From: an uncultured Pirellulaceae bacterium
Lineage (GTDB): Bacteria; Planctomycetota; Planctomycetia; Pirellulales; Pirellulaceae
DNA length: 11,885 nucleotides
Assembly (NCBI GenBank): GCA_947258905.1
Contig: CAMYKF010000535.1
Location: 1-11,885, forward strand
Reading direction: 5' to 3'
Shown here: in pieces, positions 7,770 to 11,885 of the stretch
Layout: each line of letters starts with the position of its first letter
Numbering within the stretch: the first letter of the stretch is position 1
The notes under the pieces: model-generated
The model's input: only the letters and a program-made list of their open reading frames with translations
Databases searched by the model: none
What the model was told of the DNA's origin: nothing
Position numbers and translations under genes: made by a program

Positions 7770-8594
7770 CTAGACGCCGCTGGCAGCCCGCATCTCCATT
7801 AGTCGTTCGCCCGCTTCGCCATTGACAAATTGACGTACCCGTCGATCTCTCGACTCCGTCATGGCTTGCGGCGTTCCGTCAAAAATGATTTGTGATTCAC
7901 CCGGCTCCAGGCGGTCCAGGGGATACATCATGATGGTGCGATCCCCGACCTTGCGAGCCGTGTTCATGTCGTGTGTCACCACGATGCTGGTCACCGGATT
8001 GCGCCGCCTGGTGCGCAGAATCAATTCGTTGATCACATCACTCATGATGGGATCCAGACCGGTGGTTGGCTCGTCATACATCATGACCTCCGGCCTCATG
8101 ATCAAGGCCCGCGCCAGTCCCACACGTTTCCGCATCCCGCCGGACAACTCGGCCGGTTTCTTGAATACGACTTCGTCCGGCAAACCCACTTCGGACAAAC
8201 GCGAGAGGACTTCTTCCCGTATTTCCGCTTGCGTGTGACGACCCTCTTGACGCATGGGAAAGGCCACGTTCTGTCCCACCGTCATGCTGTCAAACAGTGC
8301 CGCATACTGGAACACAAAGCCGAATCGCAATCGTACCCGGCTGATTTCCTGCTCCGTCATCAGGTGAAGGTTCCGGTTGTCAAAGTGCACGCTGCCCGAG
8401 GTGGGCCGGATCAGTCCAATAATGGTTTTCATCAACACGGTCTTGCCGCAGCCGCTCTCACCAACAATTACCAATGTCTGACCGACCGGCACCTTCAGAT
8501 TGATATCGCGCAGCACCTCCTGCGGGCCAAATCGGACCGACAGGTCCTCTACGACCACCAGCGGTTCTTGTTCGCGTATCAGTTCTTCAATCAT
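7770..8594 (-). CDS. mlaF: Mla-type ABC transporter ATP-binding protein
   Basis: Cytoplasmic ATPase that should power the MlaE permease. It has 274 residues, close to the usual family length. Walker A is GESGCGKT (45-52), the Q-loop is FVFQYAAL (Q96), the ABC signature is LSGGMRKR (150-157), Walker B is VMMYDE with catalytic E175, the D-loop is TGLDP, and the switch His is H208 in VVTHDM. The RFGFVFQYAALFDSMTV stretch is typical of the MlaF/Ttg2A group. ATG 8594 lies 33 nt after mlaE and has no evident Shine-Dalgarno, which fits translation as part of a polycistronic message. All catalytic motifs look intact. A generic ABC ATPase call would be the only alternative, and the mlaE and mlaD neighbours argue against it. 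Confidence 0.96.
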   Translation of the reverse strand: MIEELIREQEPLVVVEDLSVRFGPQEVLRDINLKVPVGQTLVIVGESGCGKTVLMKTIIGLIRPTSGSVHFDNRNLHLMTEQEISRVRLRFGFVFQYAALFDSMTVGQNVAFPMRQEGRHTQAEIREEVLSRLSEVGLPDEVVFKKPAELSGGMRKRVGLARALIMRPEVMMYDEPTTGLDPIMSDVINELILRTRRRNPVTSIVVTHDMNTARKVGDRTIMMYPLDRLEPGESQIIFDGTPQAMTESRDRRVRQFVNGEAGERLMEMRAASGV

Positions 8595-8627
8595 TGGTTC
8601 GCCGGGAGTTGACCCGGGCCACTTGCG

Positions 8628-9557
8628 CTAAACCAGGCTGGTGCCTTGTGGAAATATTATGAAGTAGAGCTTGTCGAGGAAAATCGACAAAAACAGGTCC
8701 AGTACCAAAATCAGGACAAACGAGAATACGAAGGAAGCCGTAGCGGCTCGTCCTACCCCTTCGGCTCCCGGGTGGCAGTAAAAACCCTGAAAGCAACTGA
8801 CCAGGGCGATCGCCGCGCCAAAAAAGACACTCTTGAATAATCCATGAAACAGGTCGAACCACTCCACAAACTGGGCTCTGTTGTACCAGTAAAAATGGGT
8901 ATCAATTCCCAGCACCAGGTCGCTGTAAAAGTACCCGCCGGCCACGCCCATAAAATCGGCCATGATCGTCAACGTGGGAATCATGAATATGCAAGCCAGA
9001 AATCGCGGGACCACCAGATAATGAATCGGGTTGGCACCCATGGCCGCCAAGGCATCAATCTGCTCGGTCACCCGCATCGTGCCCAACTCGGCCGCCATGG
9101 CGCTGCCCACTCGTCCGGCCAGCATGGTGGCTGCCAGAACCGGCCCCAGCTCACGCACCAACGTCATGTTGATGACGGCACCCAGGCGGGATTCCAGCCC
9201 CAGCTGCTGGAACTGCGAATAACTCTGCACAGCCATTACCATGCCAATAAACGTTCCCGTCAGAGCCACGACCGGCAAACTGAGTACGCCGACTTCGTAG
9301 AAGTTAGGCCAAATCGTCTCCCGTTTGGGCACCTTGGAAAACAGCCACGTGGCCGTGCGAACAGCAAACAGACTGAATGTGCCAATCGACAACACCATCT
9401 GAATAACCACTCGACCCCAGTCGGCAATCCACGAGTTGAGACGGCCCAGTTGCGGAGCCGACGCGGTGTTCGAATTGGAAATCGAAGGTGATGACACGGC
9501 CGGGGGAGACCTTGAAAAATCACTGTCAGTAAAGCTTGGGCGCAAGATGATCCGCAA
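8628..9557 (-). CDS. mlaE: MlaE-type ABC transporter permease with Ser/Pro-rich N-terminal extension
   Basis: Inner-membrane permease of the Mla phospholipid transporter and first gene of the mlaE-F-D operon. It has 309 residues from a TTG start, against about 260 in E. coli. The family core begins near residue 40 (LNSWIADWG). The conserved segment LVRELGPVLAATMLAGRVGS (133-152) followed by AMAAELGTMRVTEQIDAL is diagnostic. Five or so hydrophobic segments are visible, including about 91-110, 183-205, 244-259 and 273-296. Residues 1-38 are Ser/Pro/Asn-rich and unlike the core. TTG 9557 is preceded by AGGA at a 9-nt spacing, and no ATG, GTG or TTG occurs in frame upstream before the stop at 9633-9635. 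GTG at 9497 (residue 21) is a plausible shorter start. The family call is secure; the N-terminus is uncertain. Confidence 0.94.
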   Translation of the reverse strand: MRIILRPSFTDSDFSRSPPAVSSPSISNSNTASAPQLGRLNSWIADWGRVVIQMVLSIGTFSLFAVRTATWLFSKVPKRETIWPNFYEVGVLSLPVVALTGTFIGMVMAVQSYSQFQQLGLESRLGAVINMTLVRELGPVLAATMLAGRVGSAMAAELGTMRVTEQIDALAAMGANPIHYLVVPRFLACIFMIPTLTIMADFMGVAGGYFYSDLVLGIDTHFYWYNRAQFVEWFDLFHGLFKSVFFGAAIALVSCFQGFYCHPGAEGVGRAATASFVFSFVLILVLDLFLSIFLDKLYFIIFPQGTSLV

Positions 9558-9948
9558 ATGCAGCAGTCCTGCATCATCTGAATCGGCATACCAGGATTTG
9601 TCACTTGAGGCGAGTTTGACGATTGCCGGGTGCTAGCGGTGCTCGCCATCGTCGTAGCCTGATTTGGGGCTTCGAAAAGTCTGTTATGGGTCAGCCAGCA
9701 CAGCATCTGCAAATCGTTGTCGTCGTCGTAAACGTAATCGTCGTCGACGGGCAACGAATTGGTGATGCGCCAACGATCGAGCCAGGCCATGGCGCGACAA
9801 AGGCACATCAAGTGAATCGCAACCAAACAGCCAAACGATTACGACAACGACAACGATTCAAGGCTCGATTTGCAAGCACTTGGTAGCCTGCCTTCGACAA
9901 TCCCCCGCTGGCGGATTTCGACAACGACGACGACGTAGATCTTAATTT
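9558..9948. other. Gene-free gap with triplet-repeat tracts, upstream of mlaE
   Basis: This 391-nt stretch lies between the transsulfuration gene and mlaE, both on the minus strand, so it must hold the mla operon promoter unless the operon is read through from upstream. It carries three low-complexity tracts of CGT/CGA triplets (about 9712-9747, 9836-9858 and 9916-9935). Small ORFs crossing it on both strands give repetitive peptides (runs of Val, or Asp/Tyr) and are repeat artefacts. I see no RNA gene, no terminator and no convincing promoter. Confidence 0.65.
9712..9858. repeat. Inverted repeat made of ACG/CGT triplet tracts
   Basis: Two 20-nt arms, 9712-9731 and 9839-9858, are reverse complements at 19 of 20 positions and are separated by 107 nt. 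Each arm consists of CGT(T/C)GT-type triplets ending in AA. A third tract at 9916-9935 is related in content and runs in the same orientation as the second arm. No transposase or flanking target duplication is visible. It may be a short dispersed repeat, a cruciform-forming element or simply biased low-complexity DNA. Confidence 0.6.
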
Positions 9949-11109
9949 TTAACCCGCGGCACCCGCTTCACTGCCAGCAAGACAGCGGGCCAAAGCCTGT
10001 TCCAGATCAGCAATCAAATCGTTGGCGGATTCGATACCCACGGAGAAACGCACCAGTCGCTCAGTGATGCCCAGCTGCTGTCGCGTTTGTTCGGGCATCA
10101 GGCGATGCGAGGTAAACACCGGCATGGTCATGGTGCTTTCGACACCGCCAAGACTCGTGGCAGGAGTAATCAGCTTGAGCGCTCCAAGGAAGTCGCGGTA
10201 GGACACCGCCCCGTCAAGGTTGAATGACAACATGCCGCCGAAACCGGTCATTTGTCGAGCCGCCAGCTGGTGATCCGGGTGCGTTTCCAAACCGGGATAA
10301 AAGACCTGGTCGACAGCTGCTTGCCCGGCCAGATAGCGGGCAACTTCCAATGCATTGTCACTCTGGCGTTCCACACGTACGGCCAGTGTCTTTAAACTGC
10401 GTTCGATCAGGTAACAGGTCAGTCCGTTCAGGCACCCGCCGTAATTGATCGCTTTCTGGCGAATGAGTTCGATCGGTTCCGCGTGACCCAAAACCGCGCC
10501 GAAAGTCAGGTCGCTATGCCCGCCCAGGTATTTGGTCCCGCTGTGGATCGAGATGTCAAATCCCTGGTCCAGCGGGTTTTGGTTGATTGGCGAAGCAAAC
10601 GTGTTGTCAACGACGGTCAGGGCATTTCGTCCGGCGACGGCGTCGGAGAGCCCTCTCAGGTCGACAACATCCAGCAGCGGATTGGCGGGTGTTTCTACAA
10701 AAACCATACGGGTATTGTCCTGCATGGCTCCGGTCAGGCTGGCGACATCGCCCGAGGCAAACGTGTACTGGATGCCTGCATCATCGAATTCCTTGCACAC
10801 AAAGGAGTGCGTGCCGCCATACAGCCCGTTAAGCATGACGGCATGATCGCCCGGCTTCAGCAAGGCCATCAACGTGGTGCTAATGGCGGCCATTCCGGAA
10901 CTGAACACGATGCCAGCTTCGGCATTTTCCAATTCGCACAGCTTGTCGACAATGATTTGCTGATTCGGCGTATTGAAATAGCGCGGGTAAAACTGATTCG
11001 CCGCTTCGGAAAAATGAAAGGCCGTGGATGGATTGATCGTGTTGACGACGCCGGGGTTGTGCGACGATCGCTCGCCACCATGCACGGCGGCGGTTTGTTT
11101 GCTAGTCAT
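9949..11109 (-). CDS. PLP-dependent transsulfuration enzyme (cystathionine gamma-synthase/lyase family)
   Basis: Cytoplasmic fold-type I PLP enzyme of sulfur amino acid metabolism, 386 residues, the normal family length. K193 in SGTKYLGGHSD is the expected Schiff-base lysine. D168 (VVDNTFASP) should contact the PLP ring nitrogen, YGGT (98-101) supplies the stacking Tyr, Y41-x-R43 (YPRYFNTPN) the phosphate contacts from the neighbouring subunit, and SSGMAAIS (70-77) part of the cofactor pocket. SLGGVES (319-325) and RFSVGIE (354-360) are also characteristic. Sequence alone does not separate cystathionine gamma-synthase, cystathionine gamma-lyase, methionine gamma-lyase and acyl-homoserine sulfhydrylase, so I give no gene symbol. 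Its ATG overlaps the end of the upstream gene by 8 nt, and an A8 tract sits directly before the start with no clear Shine-Dalgarno, which suggests coupled translation. Confidence 0.94.
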   Translation of the reverse strand: MTSKQTAAVHGGERSSHNPGVVNTINPSTAFHFSEAANQFYPRYFNTPNQQIIVDKLCELENAEAGIVFSSGMAAISTTLMALLKPGDHAVMLNGLYGGTHSFVCKEFDDAGIQYTFASGDVASLTGAMQDNTRMVFVETPANPLLDVVDLRGLSDAVAGRNALTVVDNTFASPINQNPLDQGFDISIHSGTKYLGGHSDLTFGAVLGHAEPIELIRQKAINYGGCLNGLTCYLIERSLKTLAVRVERQSDNALEVARYLAGQAAVDQVFYPGLETHPDHQLAARQMTGFGGMLSFNLDGAVSYRDFLGALKLITPATSLGGVESTMTMPVFTSHRLMPEQTRQQLGITERLVRFSVGIESANDLIADLEQALARCLAGSEAGAAG

Positions 11110-11885
11110 CTTTTTTTTCCGATGGTTGTTCGATTTGCCTGATCACACGGGCAATACCTGCTTTTGACTGGGGGTCCCCTGCCCTGGCGAATTCCTGCCG
11201 CAACGTTTCCAGAATCTGCACGCCCATGCCGACCAGTTCCTTTTCGGCTTCGTTGCGAAGTTCAAATTCCATGGCGTTGAGCTGTCCGATCAGTGACATG
11301 ACCCGCTCACTCACATCATATTTGACTTCAAATGTGTATTCGAGTGGTCGGTCTGGCAGCAACAGTGTGGTGCTGTGTAATTGAACCTGCAATCGGTGCT
11401 GGCCCGGAGTCACAACCGCTCCAGGTTGAATCGGTTGATTGGCCATCTGCCACTCGGTCCACGGCCCGTTGTCGATGCGAGAACGGCACTGCACGTCACC
11501 CAGCGTTTCGTCGCTGGTCCATTCGGGTTTCAGCATTTGTTCCGGCTCGTCCACCGCGCCTAGATCCTGCTTCACCACTTTCAGGTTCGCCGCCGGAGAT
11601 GCGTAGACAAGATAGCGGTGAATGCCGTCCTGTTCATGCACAAACACCCAGTGGCCCAGCGGATGACGTCGCACTCGCGTGATATGACGCGGCACGGTAA
11701 AGGGCGAATCGACATTGGGAATCGATGTCCACCCCAGCCCATGGTTTACGGCGATTTGTGTTTCTCCGAACTGGGCGAAGTGAACGTTGTTTTGATATTT
11801 CCGGGCCAGCGGATCGACAGGCGAATCTTCAAAGATCCCGGCATTATTTACCAAAATGTCGATACGCCCAAAAGTGGTGATTACC
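11102..11885 (-). CDS. Beta-propeller/Ig-like protein with helical tail (N-terminal part outside window)
   Basis: The frame stays open to the window edge, so this is the last 260 residues of a longer protein. A TTG at 11854 is in frame but is unlikely to be the start. The segment ITRVRRHPLGHWVFVHEQDG followed by IHRY resembles one blade of a two-component-regulator-type propeller (Reg_prop). The middle part CRSRIDNGPWTEWQ...PGQHRLQVQLHS, then LEYTFEVKYD, resembles the Y_Y_Y or similar Ig-like domain that often follows such propellers. The last 70 residues are helical (LRNEAEKELVGMGVQILETL), a pattern I associate with HEAT-like tails in planctomycete proteins. No kinase or DNA-binding output domain is present at the C-terminus. 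Function is unknown; a binding or sensory role is a guess. The gene ends within the start of the transsulfuration gene. Confidence 0.75.
   Translation of the reverse strand, partial: VITTFGRIDILVNNAGIFEDSPVDPLARKYQNNVHFAQFGETQIAVNHGLGWTSIPNVDSPFTVPRHITRVRRHPLGHWVFVHEQDGIHRYLVYASPAANLKVVKQDLGAVDEPEQMLKPEWTSDETLGDVQCRSRIDNGPWTEWQMANQPIQPGAVVTPGQHRLQVQLHSTTLLLPDRPLEYTFEVKYDVSERVMSLIGQLNAMEFELRNEAEKELVGMGVQILETLRQEFARAGDPQSKAGIARVIRQIEQPSEKKDD
11111..11118 (-). repeat. A8 homopolymer at the junction of two overlapping genes
   Basis: On the coding (minus) strand, eight A residues encode the Lys-Lys of the C-terminal SEKKDD in the propeller gene. They lie one nt before the ATG of the transsulfuration gene. 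Loss of one A, in DNA or by polymerase slippage, would join the two reading frames without a stop. Confidence 0.7.

Noticed and set aside
9260..9826. Minus-strand frame of 188 codons with an Asp/Tyr-rich segment.
   Set aside because: Half of it overlaps mlaE out of frame, and the Asp/Tyr part comes from the triplet-repeat tract; no recognisable domain.
9623..9886. Plus-strand frame of 87 codons with a Val run, looking like a membrane peptide.
   Set aside because: The Val run is the CGT triplet tract read in another frame; no domain, no ribosome binding site of note.
11843..11885. FGRIDILVNNAGIFE looks like the NNAG motif of a short-chain dehydrogenase.
   Set aside because: Nothing after it fits that fold: the following residues read as a propeller blade (HPLGHWVFVHEQDG) and an Ig-like domain in the same open frame. 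GRIDILVNNAGIF also fits a propeller strand. A fusion or a frameshifted remnant cannot be fully excluded without the upstream sequence.

Overview
The window looks like an ordinary chromosomal stretch from a Gram-negative-type bacterium, most likely a planctomycete (Pirellulaceae-like). That placement is inference. It rests on envelope genes that imply an outer membrane (an LptF/LptG-type permease and an MlaE-F-D lipid transporter), a PEGA-domain lipoprotein of a kind I associate with planctomycetes, and a tail on the 11.1-11.9 kb protein that I also associate with planctomycetes. Most start codons also lack a clear Shine-Dalgarno sequence. There is no rRNA, tRNA, CRISPR array, insertion sequence, phage gene or recognisable defence system. 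Nine genes are visible; eight are on the minus strand and one, the lipoprotein, is on the plus strand. The genes at both ends run out of the window.

Left region (1-5749, about 50% G+C in the two lines counted by hand). Read in the direction of transcription, from right to left, the order is: a membrane-anchored PP2C-type protein phosphatase; an LptF/LptG-family permease; a two-TM sensor histidine kinase; and an NtrC-type sigma-54-dependent response regulator whose start overlaps the kinase gene by 32 nt. The regulator loses its last C-terminal residues at position 1. The kinase has the only strong ribosome binding site in the window.

Middle (5750-6052). This is a divergent intergenic stretch that must hold the starts of both the phosphatase gene and the plus-strand lipoprotein gene. 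Base composition visibly rises here, to about 60% G+C on the right.

Right region (6053-11885). The lipoprotein gene converges on, and overlaps by 36 nt, the last gene of a tight mlaE-mlaF-mlaD operon. This encodes the permease, ATPase and MCE-domain subunits of a phospholipid ABC transporter; the MCE protein has a long helical C-terminal part. A 391-nt gene-free gap (9558-9948) carries short ACG/CGT triplet tracts, two of which form a near-perfect inverted repeat. Beyond it, a PLP-dependent transsulfuration enzyme overlaps by 8 nt the end of a gene for a beta-propeller/Ig-like protein. That gene ends in a run of eight A residues.

Together the genes suggest an envelope-lipid neighbourhood (LptF-like permease, Mla transporter, lipoprotein) next to two phospho-signalling modules. 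I see no clearly novel system. The items most worth checking are the inverted triplet-repeat tract, the A8 tract at the propeller/transsulfuration junction, the needle-like MlaD, and the composition change near 5.8 kb.
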